From the NCBI RefSeq assembly GCF_027922145.1, contig NZ_BSFC01000002.1, forward strand, positions 46,960 through 110,959: DNA of 64,000 bases, given 5' to 3'. The notes under the pieces are model-generated. The model saw only the letters and a program-made list of their open reading frames with translations. It did not search any database and had not been told where the DNA came from. The translations under genes and the position numbers were made by a program. The stretch is from Novosphingobium resinovorum (GTDB lineage: Bacteria > Pseudomonadota > Alphaproteobacteria > Sphingomonadales > Sphingomonadaceae). Shown one piece after another: positions 49,413 to 58,297 of this stretch (its first letter is position 1; each line of letters starts with the position of its first letter).

Positions 49413-50771
49413 ATGGGCGAAATCGGCAAGATCGTTCAGGCGCCGGAGGAACTGGTCGCCCCGGTCAACGTGCCTGCCGAGGCTTACGTCTCCCCCGAAT
49501 ACGCGCGCGCCGAAGTGGACAAGCTGTGGCGCAAGGTCTGGCTGCAGGCTGGCCGGGTGGAGGACATTCCCGAAGTGGGCGACTTCATCACCTTCGACAT
49601 CGTCCACGATTCGGTGATCGTGGTGCGCGCATCGGCGGATGAGATTCACGCATTCCACAACGTTTGCCCGCACCGGGGCCGCAAGCTGGTCGATACCCCT
49701 CCCGGCCAGCGCAATGCGCGCGGCAATCGCCGGACGCTGATCTGCGGCTACCACGGCTGGACCTTCGGCCTCGACGGCGCGAATACTTATGTCGAGCACG
49801 AGGCGGACTGGCAGGGGCACTTGTGCGCCGGCCGTGCCGATCTCGGCAAGGTGCGGGTGGAGACGTGGGGCGGCTGGCTCTGGATCACCCTCGATCCTGA
49901 GGCGATGCCGCTGGCGGACTATCTCAATCCGGCCGCGACGATGCTCGATCCCTACGGCCTTCAGAACATGCGCCCGCGCTGGCGCAAATGGGTGGTGTTC
50001 GAATGCAACTGGAAGGTCGCGATGGAGGCCTTCTGCGAGACCTACCACGTTTCCACCACGCACCCGGAATTCATGGAATTCGGCCAGTTCCGAGGCTGGG
50101 CGCGCAACCAGGGCCTGCATTCCAACATCGGCTACGAGGCGCCCAAGGGGCAGGAGGAAGATTCCGGCAAGCTGCGCCTCGGTGCCGGTGAAGACCCGCG
50201 CCTGACCACGGCGGACATGCAGAACTTCACCTGGGCCAACGCCAACACCAACACCACGATGACGCTGGTGGGCGTGGCGAACCGTCTCAAGGACGAACTG
50301 CCCGAGGGCACCCCGGCGGCCGAAGTCTCGAAATACTGGATACAGACCGCTAAGGCCGAGGACGCGGCGCGCGGCGTCGTCTGGGCGCAGGTCGATCCGC
50401 TGCACACCGCACAGGCGGGCACGGCCTGGCAGATCTTCCCGAACTTCCAGATCGGTCACGCGGTCAACAACATGCTGTGTTATCAGGCGCGGCCCTATGG
50501 CACCGACCCTGACAAGTGTATCTTCGAGGCGGCGGTCTACGAACTCTGGCCGGAAGGGGAGGCGCCGCAGACCGACTGGGAATACACCGAGCCCGCCGAC
50601 TGGCCGCCGGTGCTTCAGCAGGACTTCGCCAACATGGCGGCGGTGCAGCAGGGGATGAAGAACGTCGGCTTCCGGGGTGCGCAGCCCAATCCCTACATGG
50701 AGCGCTCGGTCGCCTCGCTGCACATGAACCTCGCGAAGTTCATGGGGACGGGCGCGCCCAAGACGTACTGA
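49413..50771 (+). CDS. Rieske-type aromatic ring-hydroxylating oxygenase, alpha subunit
   Basis: 452 residues. The Rieske cluster is in NVCPHRGRKLVD and LICGYHGWTFGLDG (Cys/His pairs); residues before 140 form the Rieske domain. The catalytic domain has the mononuclear iron site in CETYHVSTTHPEFMEF (two His; the Asp follows near the end). It lacks a beta subunit, ferredoxin or reductase gene next to it, so it depends on electron carriers from elsewhere. It probably hydroxylates or demethylates an aromatic or related ring. Confidence 0.92.
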   Translation: MGEIGKIVQAPEELVAPVNVPAEAYVSPEYARAEVDKLWRKVWLQAGRVEDIPEVGDFITFDIVHDSVIVVRASADEIHAFHNVCPHRGRKLVDTPPGQRNARGNRRTLICGYHGWTFGLDGANTYVEHEADWQGHLCAGRADLGKVRVETWGGWLWITLDPEAMPLADYLNPAATMLDPYGLQNMRPRWRKWVVFECNWKVAMEAFCETYHVSTTHPEFMEFGQFRGWARNQGLHSNIGYEAPKGQEEDSGKLRLGAGEDPRLTTADMQNFTWANANTNTTMTLVGVANRLKDELPEGTPAAEVSKYWIQTAKAEDAARGVVWAQVDPLHTAQAGTAWQIFPNFQIGHAVNNMLCYQARPYGTDPDKCIFEAAVYELWPEGEAPQTDWEYTEPADWPPVLQQDFANMAAVQQGMKNVGFRGAQPNPYMERSVASLHMNLAKFMGTGAPKTY

Positions 50772-50772
50772 G

Positions 50773-51687
50773 GTGCAGTTCCCCCTCGTCCATGTGAGCT
50801 GGGCGCTGGCCGACAACGCACAGCGCCCCGCCTGCGACGCCTTCTTCCGGGAGGTCTTCGGCGCGCAGACCGCTTACGAGATACTCGTCACGCCGGAGAC
50901 GGAAAAGCTCGGCCTTGACCGTGAGGAATCGCTGCTGATGATCGGCGACACCATGGTCATCCCGATCGCGCCCGCTGGTCCCGGCACGGTGGAAGGCAAC
51001 CCGCTGGGCGACATGCTGCGCCGTTCGGCGGCGCCGGGGCGCTGGATCGGGCTGGCGCTCAAGGTGGCCGATCTCGGCAAGGCGGATGCGTGGTTCGCCG
51101 CGCGCGGTTTCAAGCGGTTCTACGATCCCGGAATGGAAGCGCACTATTTCCTCGTGCCGAAGGGCCAGATGCTGGGAATGCGGCTGGAGATCGTGAAGCA
51201 GGACATGCCGAACGATCCGCGCCGCGATCCGGCATGGCGGCCTTCCGGGGATCATCCGCTCGGTATCGAGGGGCTGCAGGCGGTCGGTGTCAGCACCCCC
51301 TCGCTGGCCGAGGCGCGGGCGCTGTTCGGGAACGGGCTCGAATGGTCCGCGATCGGCGAACGCGACCTGCCCGAAGGGCGCTGCGCCGCCTTTGCCATGG
51401 GCGACACCGTGATCGAGGCGCTGGAAGGCGCACCCGGTTCATCCGCCGCGCGTCATGCTGCCGAGGTGAAGGGCATCTGCCATCTCGTCTTCAAGGTTCG
51501 CGATGCGGCAGCGGCGGCGGCCCGGCTGCGGAGCCGGGGCCTGCCGCTGATCGGCGAGGTAGAGGACCGTTTCGCCATACACCCCGATGCGGCGCACGGG
51601 CGGCTGATCTGGCTTACCGGCCAAATCCCGCCGGGCTATCCTCCGGTCGGATCGAAGCTGGGCACATTCTCCCTGCCGCCGAGTTGA
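50773..51687 (+). CDS. Two-domain VOC (glyoxalase/extradiol dioxygenase-fold) protein
   Basis: 304 residues from a GTG at 50773, one base after the Rieske oxygenase stop. Two VOC modules: residues about 4-140 (PLVHVSWALADNAQRPACDAFF onward) and 160-290 (AVGVSTPSLAEARALF; GICHLVFKVRDAAAAAARLRSRG). It could be a dioxygenase, an isomerase or a ligand-binding protein. Metal ligands are only partly recognisable (His7, His240s and Glu near the end). Last gene of the likely cluster. Confidence 0.82.
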   Translation: MQFPLVHVSWALADNAQRPACDAFFREVFGAQTAYEILVTPETEKLGLDREESLLMIGDTMVIPIAPAGPGTVEGNPLGDMLRRSAAPGRWIGLALKVADLGKADAWFAARGFKRFYDPGMEAHYFLVPKGQMLGMRLEIVKQDMPNDPRRDPAWRPSGDHPLGIEGLQAVGVSTPSLAEARALFGNGLEWSAIGERDLPEGRCAAFAMGDTVIEALEGAPGSSAARHAAEVKGICHLVFKVRDAAAAAARLRSRGLPLIGEVEDRFAIHPDAAHGRLIWLTGQIPPGYPPVGSKLGTFSLPPS

Positions 51688-51744
51688 TTGACGGGCGCGG
51701 CATTCGGACCGAATGTCCCGCGTGCCTGTTGGAGACACGTGAGA

Positions 51745-52170
51745 ATGCCATCTGCACATCTGGTGACCAGGCTGGCCTGCCTTGCCGTGGCGGCGCCGCT
51801 GGGGCTGCTTCCCGTCGCCGCCGACGCCAGCTTCTATACCGGCAACGAACTCTACAAGGTCTGCACTGCTGATCGCGGTAGCAACACGTACGTCGAGAAC
51901 ACCTACGAATGCATCGCCTATATCACCGGCGCCGTCGATGCGTTCAACACGGTTCGCCGGACCGACACGACGAGGACCTGCATCCCCGGGGATGTGACGA
52001 TCGCCGAGTTGCGCCGTGCGACGGTGGCCTATCTTTCCGATAACCCGGACAAGCGCAGCGAATCCGCGTCGGACCTCGTCTTCGCGGCGACGCGCACGCA
52101 ATGGCTCTGTGCCAGCAAGCCCGCGACATCGGTCAAGACCAAGAAGAAGGCGACCAAGAAGAAAAGGTAG
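51745..52170 (+). CDS. Rap1a/Tai-family immunity-like protein, exported
   Basis: 141 residues from the ATG at 51745. A signal peptide (residues 1-27, ending VAADA) precedes FYTGNELYKVCTADRGSNTYVE, CIAYITGAVDAFNT, CIPGDVTIAELRRATVAYLSDNP and TRTQWLC, the pattern of Rap1a immunity proteins with conserved cysteines. In Serratia these neutralise type VI effectors. Here no type VI gene or effector is present, so it may be an orphan or have another periplasmic role. The C-terminus is a Lys-rich tail (TKKKATKKKR). Confidence 0.75.
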   Translation: MPSAHLVTRLACLAVAAPLGLLPVAADASFYTGNELYKVCTADRGSNTYVENTYECIAYITGAVDAFNTVRRTDTTRTCIPGDVTIAELRRATVAYLSDNPDKRSESASDLVFAATRTQWLCASKPATSVKTKKKATKKKR

Positions 52171-52184
52171 CTGCGGTCCCGGTT

Positions 52185-52787
52185 TTACTTCGCTTCGGCG
52201 ATCAGCTTGAGCGCCTCGGGCGAGGTCCAGTCGTTGCCGCCGGTATAGCGCCACACTTCCTTGCCCTGCCTGTCGAACATGATGGTGACCGGCAGGTTCC
52301 CGCCGTACTGGAAGCCGAGGTCGCCCTGCTCGTCCACCCAGGGCTGGATTTGCTCGAGTTCCCGGCGGCGCAGGATCTCGACGACCTTGTCGGTCTGACC
52401 CATGTCCTGCGAAATCGGCAGGATCGTCACGCCCAGTTCGCCCTCGCGGTCGATCAGCTTGTTCAGCGTGGGCATTTCCGCGATGCACGGTGCGCACCAC
52501 GTGGCCCACAGGTTGACCAGCAGCGGCTTGCCCTTGAACGAGGAGAGGTCGAGGCTTTCGCCTGTGTTGTCGACCAGGCTGACGGTCGGCATCGGCTCGC
52601 CCTTGTGCGACCGATCGAGCTTGCCGCCTGCTTCGGGCGCCTGCGCCGGGCCGGCCTGTTTCGCTTCTTCGGAAGCCGCCGGTTGCGCGTCCTTGTTCCC
52701 TTTACTATCGCAGCCCGCAATCACGAGGGCCGAGGCCCCGGCCAGCGAACACAGGACGAGCGACTTGAGCGAACGGGAAGACAGCAA
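52185..52787 (-). CDS. TlpA/ResA-type thioredoxin lipoprotein
   Basis: 200 residues from a TTG at 52787, which has GGAG nine bases upstream and gives a lipoprotein signal ([15 protein letters not shown], Cys26). Longer readings enter the divergent argH gene. The thioredoxin domain carries [20 protein letters not shown] (Cys98/Cys101) and [16 protein letters not shown] with the cis-Pro. Residues 30-66 are a low-complexity linker. It reduces disulfides in the periplasm, typically for cytochrome c maturation. Only 19 bases separate its start from that of argH. Confidence 0.88.
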   Translation of the reverse strand: MLSSRSLKSLVLCSLAGASALVIAGCDSKGNKDAQPAASEEAKQAGPAQAPEAGGKLDRSHKGEPMPTVSLVDNTGESLDLSSFKGKPLLVNLWATWCAPCIAEMPTLNKLIDREGELGVTILPISQDMGQTDKVVEILRRRELEQIQPWVDEQGDLGFQYGGNLPVTIMFDRQGKEVWRYTGGNDWTSPEALKLIAEAK

Positions 52788-52806
52788 GGCGACAGGCTCC
52801 AATGCA

Positions 52807-54180
52807 ATGTGGGGCGGACGGTTCGCACAGGGACCGTCGGCAATCATGCGCGAGATAAACGCCTCGATTCCCTTCGACAAGGCATTGTGGCGTCAGGACA
52901 TCGCCGCCAGCAAGGCCCACGTCGCGATGCTGGGCGCCTGCGGTATCGTTTCGGACGCCGACGCGGTGACCATCCGCGATGGCCTCGATGCCGTCGCCGC
53001 CGAGTACGAAGCCGATGGCGTGCCCGAGGACTGGGACCTCGAGGACATCCACATGACCACCGAGTCGCGCCTCGCGCAGCTGATCGGTCCGGCGGCTGGG
53101 CGCCTCCACACCGCGCGCTCGCGCAACGACCAGGTCGCCACCGACTTCCGCCTCTGGGTGCGCGATGCGATGGACCAGGCCGATGCGGGCTTGCAGGCGC
53201 TGCAGGTTGCGCTGGTCACCCGCGCCGGCGAACATGCCGACAGCATCATGCCCGGCTTCACCCACCTGCAGACCGCGCAGCCGGTGACGCTGGGCCACCA
53301 CCTGATGGCCTATTACGAGATGATCGGCCGTGATCGTTCGCGCTTCGCCGATGCGAGGAAGCGCATGAACCGCAGCCCGCTGGGCGCCGCCGCGCTGGCC
53401 GGGACCGGTTTCCCGATCGACCGCACGATGACCGCGCAGGCGCTGGGCTTCGACGCGCCGACCGACAACAGCCTCGATTCCGTGTCCGACCGCGACTTCG
53501 CGCTCGATTACCTGATGGCCGCGAGCCAGTGCTCGCTGCACCTCTCGCGTCTGGCCGAGGAGTTCATCATCTGGGCCAGCCAGCCCTTCGGCTTCGTGGC
53601 GCTGCCCGATGCGCTGTCCACCGGCAGCTCGATCATGCCGCAGAAGAAGAACCCGGACGCGGCCGAACTGGTGCGCGGGCACTCGGGCCGCATCTCCGGC
53701 TGCCTGATGTCGCTGATGATGACGATGAAAGGCCTGCCGCTCGCCTATTCGAAGGACATGCAGGACGACAAGCCGCCGGCGTTCGAGGCGGCGGGCTTGC
53801 TGGCGCTGTCGATCGCGGCGATGACCGGCATGGTCGCCGACACCCGCTTCAAGACCGACCGCATGCGCGCCGCCGCCGAACTCGGCTTCGCCACCGCGAC
53901 CGATCTGGCCGACTGGCTGGTACGTCAGGCCGACATTCCCTTCCGCGAGGCGCACCATATCACCGGTGCCGCAGTCAAGCTGGCCGAGCAGCGGGGAGTG
54001 CCGCTCGATCAATTGCCGCTGGAGGACCTCAAGGCCATCGACAGCCGCATCGACGAGCGCGTATTCAAGGCGCTCTCGGTCGAGGCATCGGTCGCCGCGC
54101 GCAGTTCGCATGGCGGCACCGCGCCCGAGCAGGTGCGTCTGCGCGTGGCCGATGCCCGCGTTTCGCTCGGTCTGGAGTAA
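52807..54180 (+). CDS. argH: Argininosuccinate lyase
   Basis: 457 residues from the ATG at 52807. N-terminal [20 protein letters not shown], the [14 protein letters not shown] box and the fumarase-superfamily signature [20 protein letters not shown] with catalytic Ser. It splits argininosuccinate into arginine and fumarate, the last step of arginine synthesis. Length as usual. It is followed by a small lipoprotein gene and lysA, a gene order common in proteobacteria. Confidence 0.97.
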   Translation: MWGGRFAQGPSAIMREINASIPFDKALWRQDIAASKAHVAMLGACGIVSDADAVTIRDGLDAVAAEYEADGVPEDWDLEDIHMTTESRLAQLIGPAAGRLHTARSRNDQVATDFRLWVRDAMDQADAGLQALQVALVTRAGEHADSIMPGFTHLQTAQPVTLGHHLMAYYEMIGRDRSRFADARKRMNRSPLGAAALAGTGFPIDRTMTAQALGFDAPTDNSLDSVSDRDFALDYLMAASQCSLHLSRLAEEFIIWASQPFGFVALPDALSTGSSIMPQKKNPDAAELVRGHSGRISGCLMSLMMTMKGLPLAYSKDMQDDKPPAFEAAGLLALSIAAMTGMVADTRFKTDRMRAAAELGFATATDLADWLVRQADIPFREAHHITGAAVKLAEQRGVPLDQLPLEDLKAIDSRIDERVFKALSVEASVAARSSHGGTAPEQVRLRVADARVSLGLE

Positions 54181-54188
54181 ATAGGTTG

Positions 54189-54488
54189 ATGAAGAAGGCC
54201 CCAGGGTATTCGGTTGGCGTCGTTCTGGTGCTCCTCAGCCTGGCCGCGTGCGGGCAGAAGTCGGCGCTCGGCCTGAAACCGGGGCAGCAGATGCCGCCTG
54301 CGCCTTACGGCCGCGCGGACAAACCGGCGGCCTCGGAACTTCTGACCACGCCGACCATCGCTATCCCCGAGCGCAGCGTCGAGCTGCGGACCCGCTCCGA
54401 GGAACGTCAGGACGACCCGTTCGACCTGCCGCCGCCCGAAGCCCCGCAGCCTGACCCGACTACAGCCGCATCCGGCCAGCCCGAGTAA
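54189..54488 (+). CDS. Small lipoprotein, LptM-like
   Basis: 99 residues. The lipoprotein signal YSVGVVLVLLSLAACGQKSAL has Cys at about residue 21; LxACGQKGxL after argH and before lysA is typical of the LptM (YifL) family, which helps the LptD/LptE outer-membrane translocon mature. The rest is disordered and Pro-rich. The start codon ATG is at 54189 (after a TTG at 54186). Confidence 0.72.
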   Translation: MKKAPGYSVGVVLVLLSLAACGQKSALGLKPGQQMPPAPYGRADKPAASELLTTPTIAIPERSVELRTRSEERQDDPFDLPPPEAPQPDPTTAASGQPE

Positions 54489-54497
54489 GAAAATTCC

Positions 54498-55757
54498 ATG
54501 GATCATTTTGCAATCACAGACGGCGCGATGAACGCCGAACAGGTCCCGCTGGCCGATATCGCCCGCGAAGTCGGCACCCCGGTCTACGTCTATTCCCGGG
54601 CGACCCTGTCGCGCCACGCCAGGGTCTTCCGCGAGGCGCTCTCCGCGCTGCCCAGCATCCACATTGCCTTCGCGGTGAAGTCCAACCCGAACCTCGCCGT
54701 CCTGCGCCTGCTGGCCAAGGAAGGCTACGGCGCGGACGTCGTATCCGAAGGCGAGATGAACCGCGCGCTGGCGGCGGGCATGAAGGCCGGGGACGTGGTG
54801 TTCTCCGGCGTTGGCAAGACGCGCGCCGAACTGGCCGCTGCCGTTCGCGCCGGGATCGGCCAGTTCAATCTCGAGAGTGAGGAAGAGGGCGTCGAACTCT
54901 CCGAGATCGCTGCGGAACTGGGCGCCAGGGCCACCTGCACCCTGCGCGTCAATCCGGACGTTGACGCACGCACGCACGCCAAGATCTCGACCGGCAAGGC
55001 CGAGAACAAGTTCGGCGTCGCTTACGACCGCGCGGCAGGGATCTACGAACGTCTCTCGGCGCTGCCGGGGCTGGAGATGCGCGGCCTTGCCGTCCACATC
55101 GGCAGCCAGATCAGCGACCTCGAACCCTCGCGCCAGGCGTTCATCAAGATGGGTGCGCTGATGGAGACGCTGCGTTCGCAGGGCCTGACCGTCACCCACA
55201 TGGATCTCGGCGGCGGTCTCGGCGTGCCTTACAAGGCGACCGACGATCTGCCGACGCCTGCAGACTACGGCCGCATGGTGGCCGAGGTCGCCGGGGATTG
55301 GGGCGTCACCCTGATGTTCGAGCCGGGCCGCGTCATCACCGGCAATTCGGGCGTGCTCGTGACCGAAGTGGTGCGCGTCAAGCAGGGCACGACGAATCCG
55401 TGGATCGTCGTCGATGCGGCGATGAACGACCTCGCCCGCCCGGCGATGTACGATGCCTGGCACGACTTCGCGGCCGTGCACCCCTCGGGCGAGATGATGA
55501 CCGCGAACATCGTCGGCCCCATCTGCGAAAGCTCCGACACGTTCGCCATGGCGCGCGAAATCGACGTGGTGAAGGCGGGCGACCTCGGCGTGTTCCGCAC
55601 CGCCGGTGCCTATGGCGCGACGATGGCGAACACCTACAACAGCCGCGCGCTGGTGCCCGAGGTTATGGTCGATGGCGACAAGTGGGCGCTTGTCGCCAAC
55701 CGCATCGAACCTGCCACGATCCTCGCCGCCGAGCAGGTTCCGGCCTGGCTGGACTGA
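54498..55757 (+). CDS. lysA: Diaminopimelate decarboxylase
   Basis: 419 residues. FAVKSNPNLAVLRLLAKEGYGADVVSEGE contains the PLP-binding Lys, HIGSQISDLEP and GGGLGVPY are the phosphate-binding loops, and CESSDTFAMAR is the conserved Cys active site. It makes lysine from meso-diaminopimelate. The gene is 9 bases behind the LptM-like gene, so likely co-transcribed with argH. Confidence 0.97.
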   Translation: MDHFAITDGAMNAEQVPLADIAREVGTPVYVYSRATLSRHARVFREALSALPSIHIAFAVKSNPNLAVLRLLAKEGYGADVVSEGEMNRALAAGMKAGDVVFSGVGKTRAELAAAVRAGIGQFNLESEEEGVELSEIAAELGARATCTLRVNPDVDARTHAKISTGKAENKFGVAYDRAAGIYERLSALPGLEMRGLAVHIGSQISDLEPSRQAFIKMGALMETLRSQGLTVTHMDLGGGLGVPYKATDDLPTPADYGRMVAEVAGDWGVTLMFEPGRVITGNSGVLVTEVVRVKQGTTNPWIVVDAAMNDLARPAMYDAWHDFAAVHPSGEMMTANIVGPICESSDTFAMAREIDVVKAGDLGVFRTAGAYGATMANTYNSRALVPEVMVDGDKWALVANRIEPATILAAEQVPAWLD

Positions 55758-55788
55758 AGGACAAAGGCCCACCCCCAACCCCTCCCGC

Positions 55789-55842
55789 TCATCCTGAGCT
55801 TGTCGAAGGGGGGAGGGGAGCGAGACTTGGCGATTTATCGCC
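55789..55842. repeat. Half-copy of family 3 repeat and a small hairpin after lysA
   Basis: CTCATCCTGAGCTTGTCGAAGG (about 55789-55810) is a single arm of the family 3 element without partner, set in a GGGAGGGGAG / CCCCTCCC context. GGCGAT-tt-ATCGCC (55829-55842) forms a short hairpin that could help to end lysA transcription. Confidence 0.5.
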
Positions 55843-55877
55843 TAGTCGCAGCGGGGTGGGCGGGCTACGCCTGAGTC

Positions 55878-56654
55878 ATGATCGAAACCCTCCCCCTGTT
55901 CCACCGCATCGCCGACCGGCCGGTCGTGGTGCTGGGCGAGGGGGAGGCGGCCGAGGCCAAGCGTCGGCTGGTCGAGCGCGCGGGCGGGGTCGTCTTCCCT
56001 GGCCTCGACGAAGGGGTTGCTCGCGGGGCGAGACTGGCCTTCATTGCTCTTGAGGACGACGCTCTGGCCGAAATCGAAGTCGGCAGGGCGCGCGCGGCGG
56101 GGATGCTGGTGAACGCCACCGACCGCCCGGCATTATGCGACTTCACGGTGCCCTCGATCCTCGACCGTTCGCCAGTGCTGATCGCGGTGGGAACCGGAGG
56201 CGCTTCCGCCGGGCTGGCGAAGCAGTTGCGGCTGCGGCTGGAAGCGCTGCTACCCCAATCGCTGGGCGCACTGGCCGCCACCCTTTACCGTGCGAGGCGC
56301 AGGCTGCGCGAGCGGTTCCCCGAAGCGGGCGAGCGTCGCCGCGCGCTGGATGCGGCGCTGACGGCGGGAAGCGTGCTCGATCCGCTGTCGGACGAGAGCG
56401 CGGCGCGCGTTGATGCATGGCTGGACGGTGCGGTGGCCGGTGAAGGCCAACAGGTCGAGATCACTCTGCGCAGCGATGATCCGGACGACCTCACCTTGCG
56501 CGAGGCGAGGCTGCTGGGCGCGGCGGATGTGGTCATCCATGATCCGCGCGTGGCCGAAGCGATCCTGAACCGCGCCCGCGCCGATGCGGAGCGGCATGCT
56601 TCTCCATATGCTCCACCGTATGACGGACTGACGGTCGTGCTGAAACGGGACTAG
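55878..56654 (+). CDS. Precorrin-2 dehydrogenase/ferrochelatase (siroheme synthase N-terminal part) with vestigial C-terminus
   Basis: 258 residues. The NAD-binding start LFHRIADRPVVVLGEGEAAEAKRRL is typical of CysG/Met8, as are VNATDRPALCDFTVPSILDRSPVLIAVGTGGASAGLAKQLR and the helical dimer domain. After residue about 190 it still carries the opening of a CobA-type methyltransferase (VEITLRSDDPDDLTLREARLLGAADVVIHDP) but ends there, lacking the rest of the SUMT domain. It should make sirohydrochlorin and possibly insert iron for sulfite reductase; the methyltransferase must be encoded elsewhere. Confidence 0.88.
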   Translation: MIETLPLFHRIADRPVVVLGEGEAAEAKRRLVERAGGVVFPGLDEGVARGARLAFIALEDDALAEIEVGRARAAGMLVNATDRPALCDFTVPSILDRSPVLIAVGTGGASAGLAKQLRLRLEALLPQSLGALAATLYRARRRLRERFPEAGERRRALDAALTAGSVLDPLSDESAARVDAWLDGAVAGEGQQVEITLRSDDPDDLTLREARLLGAADVVIHDPRVAEAILNRARADAERHASPYAPPYDGLTVVLKRD

Positions 56655-56702
56655 AGGGCAATCCTCCTCATTGCTGCGCAATAGGGTGCATGCGCCTCCT
56701 TT

Positions 56703-57194
56703 CTAGAACATCCCGCCAGCCAGCGCATCGACGGCGCCCTGCAGGATCACGGCCGCGGCCGCCGAATCGATTCGCGTGGCGCGCTTGGCGCGGCTCATGT
56801 CCTGCTCGATGAGGCCGCGTTCGGCGCTGGAGGTGGACCAGCGTTCGTCCCACAGCAGGATCGGCAGGTCCAGTACCGACAGATTGCGGGCATAAGCCCG
56901 GCTCGACTGCGCGCGCGGGCCTTCCGAGCCGTCCATGTTGAGGGGCAGGCCGATGACGATGCCCTTGATCGAGCGTTCGCGGATCAGGTCCTCCATCAGC
57001 GCCTTGTCGGCCCCGAACTTGCCGCGCCTGATCGTCTTGCCCGGAGAGGCGATGCGCCAGCCCGCGTCGCAGAACGCGGTGCCGATGGTCTGCGTGCCGA
57101 GGTCGAGGCCGAGCAGCGCGCCCTTGTCCGGCAGGGTCTCGCGGAACTCCAGCGCACTGGTGGTGGGGGTCACTTTTGCTGCTTCGCCAGCCAC
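56703..57194 (-). CDS. ruvX: Holliday junction resolvase-like protein RuvX (YqgF)
   Basis: 163 residues. LLGLDLGTQTIGTAFCDAGW has the catalytic Asp. IKGIVIGLPLNMDGSEGPRA and ILLWDERWSTSSAERGLIE with the DSAAAAVILQGAVD C-terminus complete the RNase-H-like fold. It is involved in pre-16S rRNA maturation and was earlier thought to resolve DNA junctions. The start overlaps the preceding DUF3089 gene by 25 bases, so an alternative, later start cannot be excluded. Confidence 0.93.
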   Translation of the reverse strand: MAGEAAKVTPTTSALEFRETLPDKGALLGLDLGTQTIGTAFCDAGWRIASPGKTIRRGKFGADKALMEDLIRERSIKGIVIGLPLNMDGSEGPRAQSSRAYARNLSVLDLPILLWDERWSTSSAERGLIEQDMSRAKRATRIDSAAAAVILQGAVDALAGGMF

Positions 57195-58291
57195 GCTTGG
57201 GTGCGCCTTTCGAAATCGACCCTGAGGTTCGCCCAGAACAGGGTCATGTCATAGAGGTGATAGTTATTGCCCGGCAGCACATAGGCCCCGAGGTCGAGCT
57301 TGGGCGGCGGGCCGATGTGAAGGAAGTGGTCCGGGCCGCAGGTCGCAGGCACGACCTGCGCGGCCATCGTCCCGCTGCGCGCCTTGAAGTCGGGGACGAG
57401 AGTGCCGAGGTTCGCCTCGGCCCCTGCGGCGCTGCCGGGCACGCCCGTCAGCGGATTGGTGCACAGGAACGCGCTGCCCGCCACCGACTTCGCGTCGAGC
57501 CCGGTGCGCCGTGCATAGGCCTTGAGCAGCATCGCGGTATCCGCCGGGTCGGCGACCGAAAGCCAGCTGACGATGCAGCCGGACCCGTCCGCGCGCTCGC
57601 AGGCGGGGACGCCCATCTTCGGCAGGTCATGCTCCAGCGAGACCGGCCAGCCGATCACCCATGCCCCGACGAGGCGCTGCGCCAGCGGCGTCCCGGCGAT
57701 GCGGTCGCGCATCAGGCGGCGCAGCAGGAACGCGCCCTGGCTATGGCCCGCCAGCGCGATCGGCTGGTCCGGCCTCAGGTTGCGCGTGAATATCTCGAAC
57801 GAGGCGAGCACGTCGGCGTAGGCAAGGTCGATCGCCTGCGCGGCTTCGGGCTTTGCGGTCAGGAAGGTGCCGACGGCGGCCTGCCGGTAGCGCGGCGCCC
57901 AGACTTCGCCCTCGTTGAACGGGCTGGCCATGCCCTGCACGAAGAGGTTCGCGCGGTCGCGGCTGACTGTGTCGTCCAGCGCGGCGTTCCAGGCGTCACG
58001 TGCGATGTAGCTGGTGGGGTGGACGAAGAAGACCGCGACCGGGAGTTTTGTCTTGGGGGCCTCGATGCCGGGAGGGAGCCACGAGGAGGGATCGTCCTTC
58101 AGGCCCGGCCGCGCGACCCACATCGCCGGGTTGTTCCACGATTCGGGCGGCAGCGCCTGCTGTTCCGCAAAGGAAACGTTGGGCACGAAGGCCATCTCGG
58201 TCAGGTCCTCGGACCAGAACCACAGGGCCAGCATCAGCGCCAGCACCGCTACCGTCAGCCCCGCGATGACGTAGAGGAACTTGCGCGCCAT
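57170..58291 (-). CDS. DUF3089 alpha/beta-hydrolase-like protein, membrane-anchored
   Basis: 373 residues. An N-terminal helix (residues 5-27) anchors it. AVFFVHPTSYIARDAWNA, PRYRQAA and the nucleophile elbow LAGHSQGAFLLRRLM (Ser about 190) define DUF3089, relatives of lipases. The end LDLGAYVLPGNNYHLYDMTLFWANLR contains the expected His. The substrate is unknown; it probably faces the periplasm. It lies 6 bases behind lepB and overlaps ruvX. Confidence 0.85.
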   Translation of the reverse strand: MARKFLYVIAGLTVAVLALMLALWFWSEDLTEMAFVPNVSFAEQQALPPESWNNPAMWVARPGLKDDPSSWLPPGIEAPKTKLPVAVFFVHPTSYIARDAWNAALDDTVSRDRANLFVQGMASPFNEGEVWAPRYRQAAVGTFLTAKPEAAQAIDLAYADVLASFEIFTRNLRPDQPIALAGHSQGAFLLRRLMRDRIAGTPLAQRLVGAWVIGWPVSLEHDLPKMGVPACERADGSGCIVSWLSVADPADTAMLLKAYARRTGLDAKSVAGSAFLCTNPLTGVPGSAAGAEANLGTLVPDFKARSGTMAAQVVPATCGPDHFLHIGPPPKLDLGAYVLPGNNYHLYDMTLFWANLRVDFERRTQAWLAKQQK

Positions 58292-58297
58292 GCCCGG

